DNA of 64,000 nucleotides from Bacillus sp. 103mf (GCF_900116295.1 NZ_FPAF01000010.1:62001-126000); one strand, 5' to 3'. Shown: positions 30,026 to 40,338, counted from the stretch's first letter. Numbers and translations are program-made. The notes: generated by a model not told the origin, from the letters alone.

Positions 30026-31036
30026 ATGTTACAAGGCCACCGAACATGGGTATTTGAAAACAAACCCGTGATTATATCAACTGGTGTCATTGGCGGACCA
30101 TTTGAAGCGAACGGAAAAATCCCTGAGGATTTCGATACATTGCACGATAATTTATGGTTAGGACAAGACTCCTATGAAAAGGCACATCGAATTTTATTTG
30201 AAGAGGCTTGCAGCAGAGCAACAGAAAAAGCAAAACTACGGAAAGAAGATATTCAATTTATCCTGGCGGGAGATTTAATTAATCAAATTACTCCTTCAAG
30301 CTTTGCTTGCCGGACACTTGGCACTCCCTATCTCGGATTATTCGGGGCTTGTTCTACTTCGATGGAGGGACTTGCTTTAGGTGCAAGCATCGTAAATGCA
30401 AAAGGAGCAAAATATTTATTAGCAGGAGCATCAAGTCATAATACTGCTGTAGAAAAACAGTTCAGATATCCAACTGAATACGGAGGACAAAAACCCCCTA
30501 CTGCGCAGTGGACAGTAACAGGGGCCGGTGTTGCCTTATTAAGTGATCAAGGAGATGGACCTTGCGTAACGTCAGCAACAATTGGAAGAGTGATCGATAT
30601 GGGGCTAACCGATCCGTTTAATATGGGCGGGGCTATGGCTCCTGCTGCTGTCGACACGATTGAAGCACATTTAAGAGAACGACAAATCGACGTATCCTAC
30701 TACGACTTAATTGTAACGGGCGATCTCGGCCATGTAGGACGCGAAATTGCCTTTGACTTACTACGTAAGCAAGGAACATCAATACGAAGCGAACAATTTC
30801 TAGATTGCGGATTACTCATTTACAGAGACGATCAACCTATTTTAGCAGGAGCAAGCGGTCCAGGCTGCTCAGCAACTGTTGTGTATGGACATTTATTAAA
30901 CCGAATGAAAAAAGGAGAGTTTAGCAAAATACTTGTAGTTGCTACTGGAGCTTTACTTTCTCCATTAACTTTCCAACAACAAGAAACGATTCCTTGTATC
31001 GCCCATGCAGTATCCATTGAAGTTGGAGGTGTATAA
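30026..31036 (+). CDS. spoVAD: Stage V sporulation protein AD
   Basis: 336 residues with a thiolase-like fold: GTPYLGLFGACSTSMEGLALGASIVNAKGAKYLLAGASSHN and the C-terminal ASGPGCSATVVYGHLLNRMKKGEFSKILVVATGALLSP. SpoVAD binds dipicolinic acid and sits on the outer face of the inner spore membrane. It overlaps closely with spoVAC upstream, and the RBS of spoVAE lies in its last codons (GGAGGTG). Confidence 0.96.
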   Translation: MLQGHRTWVFENKPVIISTGVIGGPFEANGKIPEDFDTLHDNLWLGQDSYEKAHRILFEEACSRATEKAKLRKEDIQFILAGDLINQITPSSFACRTLGTPYLGLFGACSTSMEGLALGASIVNAKGAKYLLAGASSHNTAVEKQFRYPTEYGGQKPPTAQWTVTGAGVALLSDQGDGPCVTSATIGRVIDMGLTDPFNMGGAMAPAAVDTIEAHLRERQIDVSYYDLIVTGDLGHVGREIAFDLLRKQGTSIRSEQFLDCGLLIYRDDQPILAGASGPGCSATVVYGHLLNRMKKGEFSKILVVATGALLSPLTFQQQETIPCIAHAVSIEVGGV

Positions 31037-31039
31037 TAC

Positions 31040-31390
31040 ATGATCTTTTTTTGGGCTTTTGTAATTGGCGGCCTCATTTGTGTTATTGGACAAATTATGT
31101 TCGACGTATTCAAACTCACCCCTGCTCATACTATGGCGACACTTGTTGTCATTGGCGCCATATTAGATGGATTTAATTTGTATGAACCGTTAATTGATTT
31201 TGCCGGAGCAGGTGCAACAGTTCCTATTACAAGCTTTGGGAACGCTCTCGTTCACGGTGCAATGGCAGAAGCGGCTGAGCATGGCATCATTGGCGTTATA
31301 ACAGGAATGTTTAAAGTAACAAGCGCCGGTGTATCCGCCGCAATTATCTTCGGATTTATCGGTGCTTTATTATTCAAACCAAAAGGATAA
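31040..31390 (+). CDS. spoVAE: Stage V sporulation protein AE (AEb type)
   Basis: 116 residues with four hydrophobic spans: [58 protein letters not shown] and [20 protein letters not shown]. It is paralogous to SpoVAC in the [15 protein letters not shown] motif. This is the short SpoVAEb-type subunit of the spore DPA channel. It is three bases after the spoVAD stop. Confidence 0.94.
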   Translation: MIFFWAFVIGGLICVIGQIMFDVFKLTPAHTMATLVVIGAILDGFNLYEPLIDFAGAGATVPITSFGNALVHGAMAEAAEHGIIGVITGMFKVTSAGVSAAIIFGFIGALLFKPKG

Positions 31391-31401
31391 GAGGTGTTCT
31401 C

Positions 31402-31608
31402 ATGACCGTTGTTGCAAGTGTAAAAACATGCCTTGCTAGTTTGAAAGGTGCACAAGCAAGTTTAAGTGCACTTTCACAAAATGCTGCTGACGACGAAGCG
31501 AAACGTGTGTTTCATGAATGTATGTTAGAGATGGATAGTGTAATTGCTGATTTACAAGGGCGAGTTTCAGCATTAGAACGAGAAGAACCACAATATAAAG
31601 GATTCTAG
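31402..31608 (+). CDS. DUF1657 protein, spoVA2-type operon gene 6
   Basis: 68 residues: MTVVASVKTCLASLKGAQASLSALSQNAADDEAKRVFHECMLEMDSVIADLQGRVSALEREEPQY. It is a second DUF1657 copy in the operon, with similar length and the same EEPQY ending as the first. Helical, probably soluble. RBS GAGGTG. Its neighbours fix it as the penultimate gene of a spoVA2-type operon. Confidence 0.9.
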   Translation: MTVVASVKTCLASLKGAQASLSALSQNAADDEAKRVFHECMLEMDSVIADLQGRVSALEREEPQYKGF

Positions 31609-31628
31609 GAAGACTGGAGGGAATATAT

Positions 31629-32504
31629 ATGCCTGACATTCACATACCAGAATGGCCGCTTGTCATTATACGTTCTTTATTTGTCTTAATTATTTTATTT
31701 GCCATTACGAAATGGCTTGGAAAAAGACAAATCTCTCAACTTTCCTTTTTTGAGTACATAGCAGGTATGACGATTGGTGATATCGCTGCAGAAGTATCAA
31801 CAGGGTTGGAACAAAACTTCTTCCACGGTATTTCTAGTATGATGGTTTTTGCTATCATACCTTTTTTCGCAGGACTAGTTTCCTTAAAAAATAAGACGGT
31901 ACGAGATTTTGTAGAGGGTAAATCCACTATTTTCATAAAAGATGGCAAAGTACTCGAAGATAATTTAAAAAAGGAAAAATATACGAGCGACGAACTACTA
32001 GAGCTCCTACGAAAAAAAGATGTATTCAACATAAACGATGTTGAATTCGCTATATTAGAACCGAGCGGTGAATTAAACGTATTATTAAAGAAAGACAGAC
32101 AACCATTAACTGCAAAAGATATCGGATTAAAACTACCAAATGAAAAAGAAACGCACACAGTCATTATGGATGGAAACATAATGGATGAACCTCTTGCAGC
32201 AAGCGGTCATAACCGAGCTTGGGTTCGCACTGAACTCGAAAAAATAGGAGTTGCAATAGACAACGTATTCATTGGACAAATCGACTCCTACGGCCAACTA
32301 ACTGTCGACATATACAATGATAAAATTCAAATGCCTTCTCCTCAAGACAAACCATTATTACTCGCTTCTTTAAAGAAGTGTCATGCTGATCTTGAACTCT
32401 TTTCTTTAGAAACGAAATCAAGTACCGCCGCGAGCATGTATGCAAACAACGCCAAGAAGCTAGAGGAAATCTTAAACAAAGTAACTTATTTACTTAAAGA
32501 ATAG
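31629..32504 (+). CDS. 2Duf protein: DUF421 (YetF-like) fused to DUF1657
   Basis: 291 residues. Three N-terminal membrane spans (about 12-85) and a YetF/DUF421 soluble domain (GLKLPNEKETHTVIMDGNIMDEPLAASGHNRAWVRTELEK) are followed, from about residue 235, by a DUF1657 domain (LLASLKKCHADLELFSLETKSSTAASMYANNAKKLEEILNKV). This DUF421-DUF1657 fusion is the '2Duf' gene product that, in spoVA2mob operons of heat-resistant Bacillus spores, contributes to elevated wet-heat resistance. The conclusion for this strain is inferred from architecture. A terminator follows (32509-32544). Confidence 0.9.
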   Translation: MPDIHIPEWPLVIIRSLFVLIILFAITKWLGKRQISQLSFFEYIAGMTIGDIAAEVSTGLEQNFFHGISSMMVFAIIPFFAGLVSLKNKTVRDFVEGKSTIFIKDGKVLEDNLKKEKYTSDELLELLRKKDVFNINDVEFAILEPSGELNVLLKKDRQPLTAKDIGLKLPNEKETHTVIMDGNIMDEPLAASGHNRAWVRTELEKIGVAIDNVFIGQIDSYGQLTVDIYNDKIQMPSPQDKPLLLASLKKCHADLELFSLETKSSTAASMYANNAKKLEEILNKVTYLLKE

Positions 32505-32508
32505 TACG

Positions 32509-32544
32509 AAAAAGAACGCTTATATATGTAACGGCGTTCTTTTT
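32509..32544 (+). terminator. spoVA2-type operon terminator
   Basis: Stem AAAAAGAACGC / GCGTTCTTTTT with T-run, 5 bases after the 2Duf stop. Confidence 0.85.
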
Positions 32545-32547
32545 TGT

Positions 32548-32707
32548 GCTTATATAAATCACTGCCATGCGGCGAACAAGGAACCTGCACTCGCTTTCTC
32601 TTTCTCTTTTTGTTTTCACTTCGCACGTGGCAGAAAAAGTTCCTGACCGCTTCTATGCATGGCTAGATGCTCTCGCCCACCTAAAAAAGAGGGGTTTTCT
32701 ATAAATA
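32548..32707. repeat. Copy of the 'GGCC-ATGCATAG' repeat family
   Basis: Contains GCACGTGGCAGA, TTCCTGACCGCTTCTATGCATGGCTAGATGCTCTCGCCC and CCTAAAAAAGAGGGG, as in the copy at 14039. It lies between the spoVA2-type operon and the clpP promoter. Confidence 0.65.
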
Positions 32708-32822
32708 TGTTTAAATTCACCCAATTCGGTTATCATGAGGAAGATATAGAAAAAGGGAATTCCTTATTTATAGCGAATTAACATGATACACCTACATATT
32801 TTTTAAAACTGAAGTGGTTTCG

Positions 32823-32852
32823 TTTGACCTTTATTGACCATAATTGTATTAT
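32823..32852 (+). promoter_or_regulatory. clpP promoter with CtsR box
   Basis: -35 TTGACC (32824-32829), 17-bp spacer, -10 TATTAT (32847-32852). A CtsR heptad repeat overlaps the -35: TTTGACCTTTATTGACC (32823-32839), the complement of the GGTCAAA-type direct repeat. It predicts heat-shock induction by CtsR release. Confidence 0.9.
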
Positions 32853-32887
32853 AAAATTAACAAATGTGTTAAAGGAGGAAGTTACAC

Positions 32888-33469
32888 ATGAATTTAATTC
32901 CTACAGTTATTGAACAAACAAATCGCGGGGAACGTGCTTACGATATTTACTCTCGTTTATTAAAAGACCGCATCATCATGCTTGGCAGCGCAATTGATGA
33001 CAATGTAGCAAACTCTATCGTTTCTCAGCTTTTATTCTTAGAATCACAAGACCCAGAAAAAGATATTCATTTATATATCAACAGTCCTGGCGGATCTATT
33101 ACAGCAGGTATGGCAATTTACGACACAATGCAATTTATTAAACCAAACGTATCTACAATTTGCATCGGTATGGCTGCATCTATGGGTGCTTTCTTACTTG
33201 CAGCTGGTGAAAAAGGAAAACGTTTCGCTCTTCCAAACAGTGAAGTTATGATTCACCAACCACTTGGCGGTGCACAAGGACAAGCGACAGAAATTGAAAT
33301 CGCTGCAAAACGCATCCTATTCTTACGCGATAAACTAAACAAAATTCTTTCTGAGCGTACAGGTCAGCCATTAGAAGTAATCGAGCGCGACACAGAACGC
33401 GACAACTTCATGACAGCAGAAAAAGCGTTAGAATACGGCTTAATTGATAAAATCTTTACAAATCGCTAA
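32888..33469 (+). CDS. clpP: ATP-dependent Clp protease proteolytic subunit
   Basis: 193 residues. The catalytic triad is Ser98 (GMAASMGA), His123 ([11 protein letters not shown]) and Asp172. N-terminal [30 protein letters not shown] and the IGF/Y-binding surface are typical. It forms the tetradecameric protease chamber with ClpC/ClpX/ClpE, and also degrades SsrA-tagged proteins made by the tmRNA encoded upstream in this window. RBS AAAGGAGG. It is expressed from a CtsR-controlled promoter. Confidence 0.98.
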   Translation: MNLIPTVIEQTNRGERAYDIYSRLLKDRIIMLGSAIDDNVANSIVSQLLFLESQDPEKDIHLYINSPGGSITAGMAIYDTMQFIKPNVSTICIGMAASMGAFLLAAGEKGKRFALPNSEVMIHQPLGGAQGQATEIEIAAKRILFLRDKLNKILSERTGQPLEVIERDTERDNFMTAEKALEYGLIDKIFTNR

Positions 33470-33477
33470 GAAAAGCG

Positions 33478-33590
33478 GAAGTGGCTCGTTCAGAATATGA
33501 GGGGGATGGAGCTTCTGACAAAGAGGTGCTTTTTACCTCGACGGAAGAAGCGAAGCCACCGAACATTCTAGCCGCTGGAGCTGGATCAGA
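33478..33590. repeat. Diverged dispersed repeat after clpP
   Basis: GAAAAGCGGAAGTGGCTCGTTCAG...AGCCGCTGGAGCTGGATCAGAAG resembles a repeat common in bacilli (AGCGGAAGCGGCTTGTTC...GCCGCTGGAGCTAGA), recalled rather than searched. No ORF. The clpP terminator follows. Confidence 0.45.
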
Positions 33591-33625
33591 AGAAAAGAGC
33601 TATCATTTGCGATAGCTCTTTTTCA
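33591..33625 (+). terminator. clpP terminator
   Basis: AAAAGAGCTATC, loop ATTTGC, GATAGCTCTTTTT. It is separated from the clpP stop by a repeat. Confidence 0.8.
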
Positions 33626-33628
33626 TTT

Positions 33629-33684
33629 ATCAGCGCTTTTTTCAATATATCGGCGATTCGACACGGGAGAAAGACCCTTCGACC
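33629..33684. repeat. Partial 'ATCGGCGATTCGACA' repeat
   Basis: ATCAGCGCTTTTTTCAATATATCGGCGATTCGACA plus AAAGACCCTTCGACC, the distal half of the family seen around the NERD gene and at 59141. Confidence 0.65.
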
Positions 33685-33731
33685 ATGTTCGACAGGAAAG
33701 TAGCCGAGCCACAGTCACTCCATTCACAATA

Positions 33732-33766
33732 AAAAAGCTATCGCACATTGCGATAGCTTTTTTATT
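33732..33766 (-). terminator. crh terminator
   Basis: Perfect stem AAAAAAGCTATCGC / GCGATAGCTTTTTT around ACATT, at the crh stop. Confidence 0.85.
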
Positions 33767-34019
33767 GTTCTTTTTGCACATAAGCAACGAGTGCTTCCAA
33801 TGCTTCTGTCTCATCTGATCCTTCTGTCGTAATTGTAACTTCACATCCAGATCCAACAGCTAAGCTCATAATCCCCATAATGCTCTTAGCATTAACCGTT
33901 TTACCGTCTTTCTCCATAAAAATATCAGCTTGAAAACGATTTGCCTCTTGTACAAACAACGCTGCCGGACGTGCTTGTAATCCAGTCTTCAACAGCACCT
34001 CTACCCGTTTTTGAACCAC
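33762..34019 (-). CDS. crh: HPr-like protein Crh
   Basis: 85 residues of the HPr fold. Position 15 is Gln (TGLQARP) instead of the phosphotransfer His, so it is Crh rather than PtsH. Regulatory Ser46 is kept in AKSIMGIMSLAV. HprK phosphorylates Ser46, and Crh-P works as CcpA co-repressor; unphosphorylated Crh also inhibits methylglyoxal synthase in B. subtilis. GTG start with AAAGGGGA upstream. It is last in the nudix-rapZ-yvcK-whiA-crh cluster. HprK is encoded about 9 kb to the right. Confidence 0.95.
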   Translation of the reverse strand: MVQKRVEVLLKTGLQARPAALFVQEANRFQADIFMEKDGKTVNAKSIMGIMSLAVGSGCEVTITTEGSDETEALEALVAYVQKEQ

Positions 34020-34040
34020 TGTTCCATTCCCCTTTGCCCA

Positions 34041-34991
34041 TTATTTTTTTATAACCGCTTCACCGGCGCGTAATTTCTCAGCAATATCATCAATTTTACG
34101 CAAACGATGATTGATACCCGATTTACTAATGTTTCCCCCAGATACCATTTCTCCTAATTCTTTCAATGTAACATCTTGATAATTGATACGCAATTCTGCG
34201 ATTTCACGTAATTTATCTGGTAAAAAATCAAGTCCAACAGTCTCTTCAATATAACGAATGTTTTCAATTTGTCTTAAAGCTGCACCAATCGTTTTATTTA
34301 AGTTTGCTGTTTCACAATTCACAAGACGATTTACAGAGTTACGCATATCGCGCACAATACGAATATCTTCAAACTTCAAAAGAGCGGTATGAGCACCAAT
34401 AATATTTAAGAACTCGGTAATCTTTTCCGCTTCCTTTAAATATGTAATGTACCCTTTTCGCCTTTCTAACGTTTTACTATTTAATGCAAATTCATTCATA
34501 AGCTCACATATCGCGTCATTATGTTCTTTGTATAATGAGAAAATTTCTAAATGATACGATGATGTTTCTGGGTTATTAACAGATCCCCCCGCTAAAAAAG
34601 CCCCGCGTAAGTATGACCGTTTACAACACTTTTTCTCGATTAGTTCTTGTGAAATATGACGAATAAACGAAAAGTCCTCTCGTACAATGTGCAAGTCTAA
34701 TAAAATTTCACGTACTTTCTCAACTAAACGAACGATGTATACATTATTTTTCTTTAAACGCATTTTCTTACGGACAAGTAGTTCAACTGTCACATTATAT
34801 CCTTTTTTCAATAATGTATAAATTCTCCGAGCAATCGCTGCATTTTCCGTTTGAATGTCAATGATTACACGGCGGTTTGAAAAGGAGAGTGAACCATTCA
34901 TACGAAGTAATGCTGACAACTCTGCCTTCTCACAGCATTCCTTCATTTCGAGCTTTGTCAGCTCCTTCTTTGTTTCTGATGCAAAGGACAA
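34041..34991 (-). CDS. whiA: Cell division protein WhiA
   Basis: 316 residues. An N-terminal LAGLIDADG-homing-endonuclease-like domain ([52 protein letters not shown]) precedes a C-terminal helix-turn-helix ([38 protein letters not shown]). It binds DNA and influences division and chromosome segregation in Bacillus. The start is TTG at 34991 with AGGAGG 8 bases upstream; an in-frame GTG at 35000 overlaps that site. Conserved cluster rapZ-yvcK-whiA-crh. Confidence 0.96.
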   Translation of the reverse strand: MSFASETKKELTKLEMKECCEKAELSALLRMNGSLSFSNRRVIIDIQTENAAIARRIYTLLKKGYNVTVELLVRKKMRLKKNNVYIVRLVEKVREILLDLHIVREDFSFIRHISQELIEKKCCKRSYLRGAFLAGGSVNNPETSSYHLEIFSLYKEHNDAICELMNEFALNSKTLERRKGYITYLKEAEKITEFLNIIGAHTALLKFEDIRIVRDMRNSVNRLVNCETANLNKTIGAALRQIENIRYIEETVGLDFLPDKLREIAELRINYQDVTLKELGEMVSGGNISKSGINHRLRKIDDIAEKLRAGEAVIKK

Positions 34992-35100
34992 CAGTTCCAC
35001 CTCCTAACAGTCATAATTACTTTTATGCCCTAAATGAACTTGTAGCGTTACCTCAAAGAAGTAACGCCTTCTACCATGCAAACTTTTTCAAGCTTACAAG

Positions 35101-36054
35101 TTATATTAATGAATATAAAATCGAAGCTAGCTTTATCGTATCATGACGCACAACTTGATCATCATACTTTGCTAAACAACCTTTAATCAACTTAATATTA
35201 TGCGCGGTAAAGCGATCTTCATCAATCGCAACTGGCTCCGACATTTCTTCTGCATAACGCCCTAATAGTTCAGATGGAATTGGTTCATCGTTCACTATTA
35301 CTGTATCGATAAACGCTTCTCCAAGATGATCATGCAATGCTTTCACATGGTCAAATGCTGTATATCCCATTGTTTCACCAGCTTGGGTCATAACATTACA
35401 AACGTAGGCTTTCTTCGCTTTTGCCTGAAGAACCGCATCCCCGATTTTTTTCACCATTAAATTCGGCAAAATGCTCGTATACACACTTCCTGGTCCAAAT
35501 ACAAGTAAATCAGCTTTTTGAATTTCCATTAATGTTTCATGAAGCGGTTCTACGTCTCCCGGTGTTAAAAAGACACGGTTAATTTTTTTACCGTAATACG
35601 GAATTTTTGATTCCCCGCTTACAATTTGCCCATCTTCCAATTCCGCATGCAACACAACACTTTGATTCGCAGCCGGAAGTACACGTCCTCTTACATTTAA
35701 CACTTTACTTGTTTCCGTAATAGCATGAAAAAAATCACCTGTAATAGCTGTCATTCCAGCTAACAATAAATTTCCAAGCGCATGTCCTGTTAATCCTTCT
35801 CCTGATGTAAAACGATGTTGAAATAACGCTTCCACAAGTGGCTCTACATCAGACAATGCAACAAGCACATTGCGAATATCTCCAGGAGGCGGGATTTCTA
35901 ACTCATCACGAAGTCTCCCAGAGCTTCCCCCATCATCAGCAACCGTTACAATCGCGGTAATGTCGACTGGATACTTTTTTAAACCGCGTAATAAAACGGA
36001 TAGACCAGTTCCGCCTCCCATAATAACGATTTTCGGTTTCTTCTCTTTTCCCAT
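35101..36054 (-). CDS. yvcK: Gluconeogenesis factor YvcK/GlmR
   Basis: 317 residues of the CofD/YvcK fold: PKIVIMGGGTGLSVLLRGLKKYPVDITAIVTVADDGGSSGRLRDELEIPPPGDIRN at the N-terminus, then GHALGNLLLAG and FGPGSVYTSILPNL. It binds UDP-GlcNAc and stimulates GlmS in B. subtilis, linking carbon flow to cell-wall synthesis; it is needed on gluconeogenic carbon. ATG 36054 is preferred over the GTG that directly follows the rapZ stop. Confidence 0.96.
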   Translation of the reverse strand: MGKEKKPKIVIMGGGTGLSVLLRGLKKYPVDITAIVTVADDGGSSGRLRDELEIPPPGDIRNVLVALSDVEPLVEALFQHRFTSGEGLTGHALGNLLLAGMTAITGDFFHAITETSKVLNVRGRVLPAANQSVVLHAELEDGQIVSGESKIPYYGKKINRVFLTPGDVEPLHETLMEIQKADLLVFGPGSVYTSILPNLMVKKIGDAVLQAKAKKAYVCNVMTQAGETMGYTAFDHVKALHDHLGEAFIDTVIVNDEPIPSELLGRYAEEMSEPVAIDEDRFTAHNIKLIKGCLAKYDDQVVRHDTIKLASILYSLI

Positions 36055-36057
36055 CAC

Positions 36058-36939
36058 TTAATGTCCCTTTCTTTTCTCCACATCACGATGAGACACATGG
36101 GTTGTATATTCTTGCTTCAAATGTTTCATCAAATATTCTGCAAGTGTAACGGATCGATGTTGTCCTCCTGTACATCCAATGGCAATAACAAGCTGACTTT
36201 TTCCTTCGCGCTTATAATGCGGAAGCATAAAGGAAATAAGGTCTGTTAACTTCTCCAAAAATTTGTGCGTTTCATTAAATTTCAGCACATATGATGATAC
36301 TTCCTCGTCAAGACCTGTTAATGGCTTCATGTGTGGAATATAGTATGGATTTGGTAAAAAACGAACATCAAATACTAAATCAGCATCAATTGGAATACCA
36401 TATTTGAATCCAAATGACATTACGTTTACGCGAAATGCTTGTTCATCCTCTGTTGAGAATAATTGAATAATCTTTTCTCTTAGTTCTTTCGGCTTTAATT
36501 CCGACGTATCAAGTACAATATTTGCACGCGCCTTCATATCTGTTAATAGCGTACGTTCTGCTTCTATTCCTTTTAATGGAAGACCTGTTGGAGCAAGTGG
36601 ATGTGAACGCCTTGTTTCTTTGTAACGTGTTACAAGCGTACTATCTTTTGCATCTAAAAATAAAATATGCGGAATAATCCATGTGCGTTCTGTTAAATCA
36701 TCAAGCGCTCCCCATAAATGATCAAAGAACTCTCGTCCGCGTAAATCAATACCGAGCGCTACTTTATTCATTTTGCCTTTCGAGTCTGCCATTAATTCAA
36801 CAAACTTCGGCAACAACATGGGCGGTAAATTATCCACACAAAAATATCCTAGGTCTTCAAAACTTTGCAAAGCAACTGTTTTCCCGGCTCCAGACATTCC
36901 TGTAATAATAACCATTTTAATATCATTATGCGCGTCCAT
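36058..36939 (-). CDS. rapZ: RNase adapter/nucleotide-binding protein RapZ (YvcJ)
   Basis: 293 residues. Walker A GMSGAGKT (14-21) and the C-terminal conserved [23 protein letters not shown]. It is a GTP/ATP-binding family; in enteric bacteria it controls GlmZ RNA turnover, whereas in Bacillus (YvcJ) it affects competence and carbon metabolism. ATG at 36939 has GGGGGGAT upstream. It abuts the yvcK start with no spacer, so the two are coupled. Confidence 0.95.
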   Translation of the reverse strand: MDAHNDIKMVIITGMSGAGKTVALQSFEDLGYFCVDNLPPMLLPKFVELMADSKGKMNKVALGIDLRGREFFDHLWGALDDLTERTWIIPHILFLDAKDSTLVTRYKETRRSHPLAPTGLPLKGIEAERTLLTDMKARANIVLDTSELKPKELREKIIQLFSTEDEQAFRVNVMSFGFKYGIPIDADLVFDVRFLPNPYYIPHMKPLTGLDEEVSSYVLKFNETHKFLEKLTDLISFMLPHYKREGKSQLVIAIGCTGGQHRSVTLAEYLMKHLKQEYTTHVSHRDVEKRKGH

Positions 36940-36957
36940 TATATCCCCCCTCATGGT

Positions 36958-37416
36958 TTAACTCGGATCTAACCGATACGAAAGTAATTCAAAGTCTGGT
37001 GTATATACAAATGTACCGTAAATAATACCATTTCCTTTAATTAAATAATCAATAATATGATAATCTCCTGGTGCCATTGGCAGCTCATCAATCTTATCAA
37101 ATGTATGCCAGCCTATTATCCCTTCTTCGCTTTGCAGTTTATTTTCTCCTGCAAAATCTGTCGCTAAGAAAGAAAACATCATCCATTCGGAAACAACCTT
37201 GTCTCCTTCTTGGATTACGAAAGTGAAGACACCTTTTAATGCTGGATTTTTCAAATAAATCCCCGTTTCTTCGCGATATTCGCGAACAACCGATTCTCTT
37301 ACTGTTTCCCCGCGTTCCATCTTACCGCCTGGGGCAACCCACCAATTTCGACGAGGCTTTTGTAATAAAAGAACTTCATTACCCTTGATTAACACACAGT
37401 TTGTCACTCTTTGCAA
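36958..37416 (-). CDS. Nudix hydrolase (YvcI-like)
   Basis: 152 residues with a complete Nudix box at residues 31-53 (G-x5-E-x7-REYREETGI). MutT-like 8-oxo-dGTP diphosphatase annotation is common, but the substrate is not fixed by sequence. It starts with TTG at 37416 (GAGGTG at 8-base spacing). First gene of the nudix-rapZ-yvcK-whiA-crh cluster; 18 bases to rapZ. Confidence 0.88.
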   Translation of the reverse strand: MQRVTNCVLIKGNEVLLLQKPRRNWWVAPGGKMERGETVRESVVREYREETGIYLKNPALKGVFTFVIQEGDKVVSEWMMFSFLATDFAGENKLQSEEGIIGWHTFDKIDELPMAPGDYHIIDYLIKGNGIIYGTFVYTPDFELLSYRLDPS

Positions 37417-37606
37417 GCTTCTTCACCTCAGCTATTAACGGAGAAATCCCCATTATATACTTCCTTCATTATACTATCAAATACAGTTTGTCACAACGAA
37501 TGAACCTCTTGTCTAAAGCAAATGAAAAAGATGATGGGAGACTATTCCCATCACCATTCAGGAAAAAATGAAAAAACTGCATATCTCATAATGATTTAGA
37601 TAGAAA

Positions 37607-37711
37607 TTATTGATCATCTACAATAATATACGCTGTTCTTATTGGTCCATGTACACCTACGACAAGATTCATTTCAATATCAGCACTGTTTGATGGACCA
37701 GAGATGAAATT
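37607..37711 (-). pseudogene. Remnant of a lutC-like (LUD domain) gene, C-terminal end only
   Basis: In one frame the minus strand reads [21 protein letters not shown] then [13 protein letters not shown] and a stop. This matches the C-terminus of LutC/YkgG LUD-domain proteins (SGPSxTADIE...GVHGP). No start, no upstream homologous sequence and no RBS remain; upstream sequence is unrelated and out of frame. It seems to be a decayed fragment of a lactate-utilisation gene. 37417-37606 holds nothing else I recognise. Confidence 0.7.
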
Positions 37712-37751
37712 CAAACAGGATGGAGGGGTTTCCCTTTGTATTTATATAGAA

Positions 37752-37785
37752 AAAAGCTGTCTCAATAAAGACAGCTTCTCTTTTT
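37752..37785 (-). terminator. trxB terminator
   Basis: Minus-strand AAGCTGTC, loop, GACAGCTTTTTTC downstream of the trxB stop. Confidence 0.8.
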
Positions 37786-37791
37786 TGTTCA

Positions 37792-38754
<963 letters not shown>

Positions 38755-38826
38755 CTATTCTTATCGCTCTTTTGATACCCTCATTATACTGTCGGTAATG
38801 TTTTTTTCCCAATGATTTGCTCGCGC

Positions 38827-40338
38827 TTATGCATGCACACATCTTACTGCTTGCACATACTTTCGTACAGTTGCTACCGATACATTATATATATTCCCAA
38901 GCTCTGCCTGCGTCAATTTATTTTGACATTCGCCTCTTACAATATATTCAACTGCCGCTGACCAGCCATATACATTTGTAAACGTCGTTCCGCTTGTGTA
39001 TAAGCGTATAAATGTACAAAACCAAAGATGTAAACATTCTTCAATCAGCTCATCATCTTTTTTTGTATAATTATATAAAGCATCTGCAATACGGACACAT
39101 TGTTCAAACGGCTGAAGCTCCTGCGGAATATTTTTATGACTATTAATTAAAAAGAAATAGTGCGCCAGCTGTGATACAATCGGAACACGCTTAGGAGATT
39201 GCATCACATCAAAGAAAAAACCGACTTTCTCTGGTGTTGTCAGCTCATTCATTAAATATAAAGCTAGCATTTGTTCTTCTAACGTTTCACTTTGCTGAAA
39301 AGATTGCTGCAGTTCTCGAAATAAAATATTTTGGCCTTCATCTGCTAAATTAATAGCATTCCAAGGCTCCTTTCCTTTTTTATCAGGATGTAACTCTACA
39401 ACATGCGTCCACATTTTCTCTGCTGTTTGTTCATCGTTTACCATATAAGCAGAATATGCAAACCAATAATAAAAACTAACATCACCTTCGTAACCTTGAC
39501 GCTTTAAAACTTTTAACCATTTATATGCACTTTCGAAACGACCAATTGTTGCAAATGTTGTCCCTAATTTCACACGATGTTCAAACGACATCGGATACAC
39601 TGTCTCCAATTGCTCTGCTAACTTTTCTACTTGCTTATATTCCCCAACGGAATATAGAAAAATAAGCGTATTACATAAGGCATGAATATTCCCTGGATTC
39701 TTCTCTAAAATTAGCTCTGTCATTTTCAATGCTTGATCAACATTTCCAAGCTGAAAATGAGCAATTGCTAAATTATTATGTGCCGACCAAAATTCCGGAT
39801 ATTCCGTTATAACCCCTTCAAGCGTCGCAATCGCCTCTTCTAATTGACCGTTCCGAATATAATGATTCGCTTGCTCTTGCATCACAATTAATCCATCTTC
39901 ATCTTCAAATTCCGGCGCATCCATTTCTTCTTCTTCAATAATCTCTAAAAGTTCCATCGTCTCCGCAATAAACTCTTTATCCGTCGCAATTTCTAAATAC
40001 CGCTCTGCATACTTTTTCGCTTGTTGGAATAGACCAAGATACGCATAATTATTTGCCATAAAATAATAGCATTCTTCTATTTGTTCACCCGTACGAACAA
40101 TTTGTAATAAAATTTGATTAGATTCGTGATACTCTCCCGCTTCTGATAATGCCGTTGCTAATTGACATAAAATAAACGGCTCTTTCTGATTTTGTGCCGC
40201 TCTTTTAAAATATTTAATTGCATCTTCTAAATGATGATTGCGATAAGCCTTCATTCCTTTATCATAAAAGAAATCGGCTAATTGATTAAAAGAAATAACT
40301 TGTCCGTTATCTTTATGAATTTCTTGATTTTTCCCCAT
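38827..40338 (-). CDS. TPR repeat protein (YvcD-like)
   Basis: 503 residues made almost wholly of tetratricopeptide-type helical repeats (for example DKGMKAYRNHHLEDAIKYFKRAAQ; NHYIRNGQLEEAIATLEGVITEYPEFWSAHNNLAIAHFQLGNVDQALKM). The last about 30 residues (LTQAELGNIYNVSVATVRKYVQAV) look like a helix-turn-helix. It sits beside trxB as yvcD does in B. subtilis. It is probably a scaffold or regulator; no partner is known. RBS GGAGG before ATG at 40338. Confidence 0.85.
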   Translation of the reverse strand: MGKNQEIHKDNGQVISFNQLADFFYDKGMKAYRNHHLEDAIKYFKRAAQNQKEPFILCQLATALSEAGEYHESNQILLQIVRTGEQIEECYYFMANNYAYLGLFQQAKKYAERYLEIATDKEFIAETMELLEIIEEEEMDAPEFEDEDGLIVMQEQANHYIRNGQLEEAIATLEGVITEYPEFWSAHNNLAIAHFQLGNVDQALKMTELILEKNPGNIHALCNTLIFLYSVGEYKQVEKLAEQLETVYPMSFEHRVKLGTTFATIGRFESAYKWLKVLKRQGYEGDVSFYYWFAYSAYMVNDEQTAEKMWTHVVELHPDKKGKEPWNAINLADEGQNILFRELQQSFQQSETLEEQMLALYLMNELTTPEKVGFFFDVMQSPKRVPIVSQLAHYFFLINSHKNIPQELQPFEQCVRIADALYNYTKKDDELIEECLHLWFCTFIRLYTSGTTFTNVYGWSAAVEYIVRGECQNKLTQAELGNIYNVSVATVRKYVQAVRCVHA

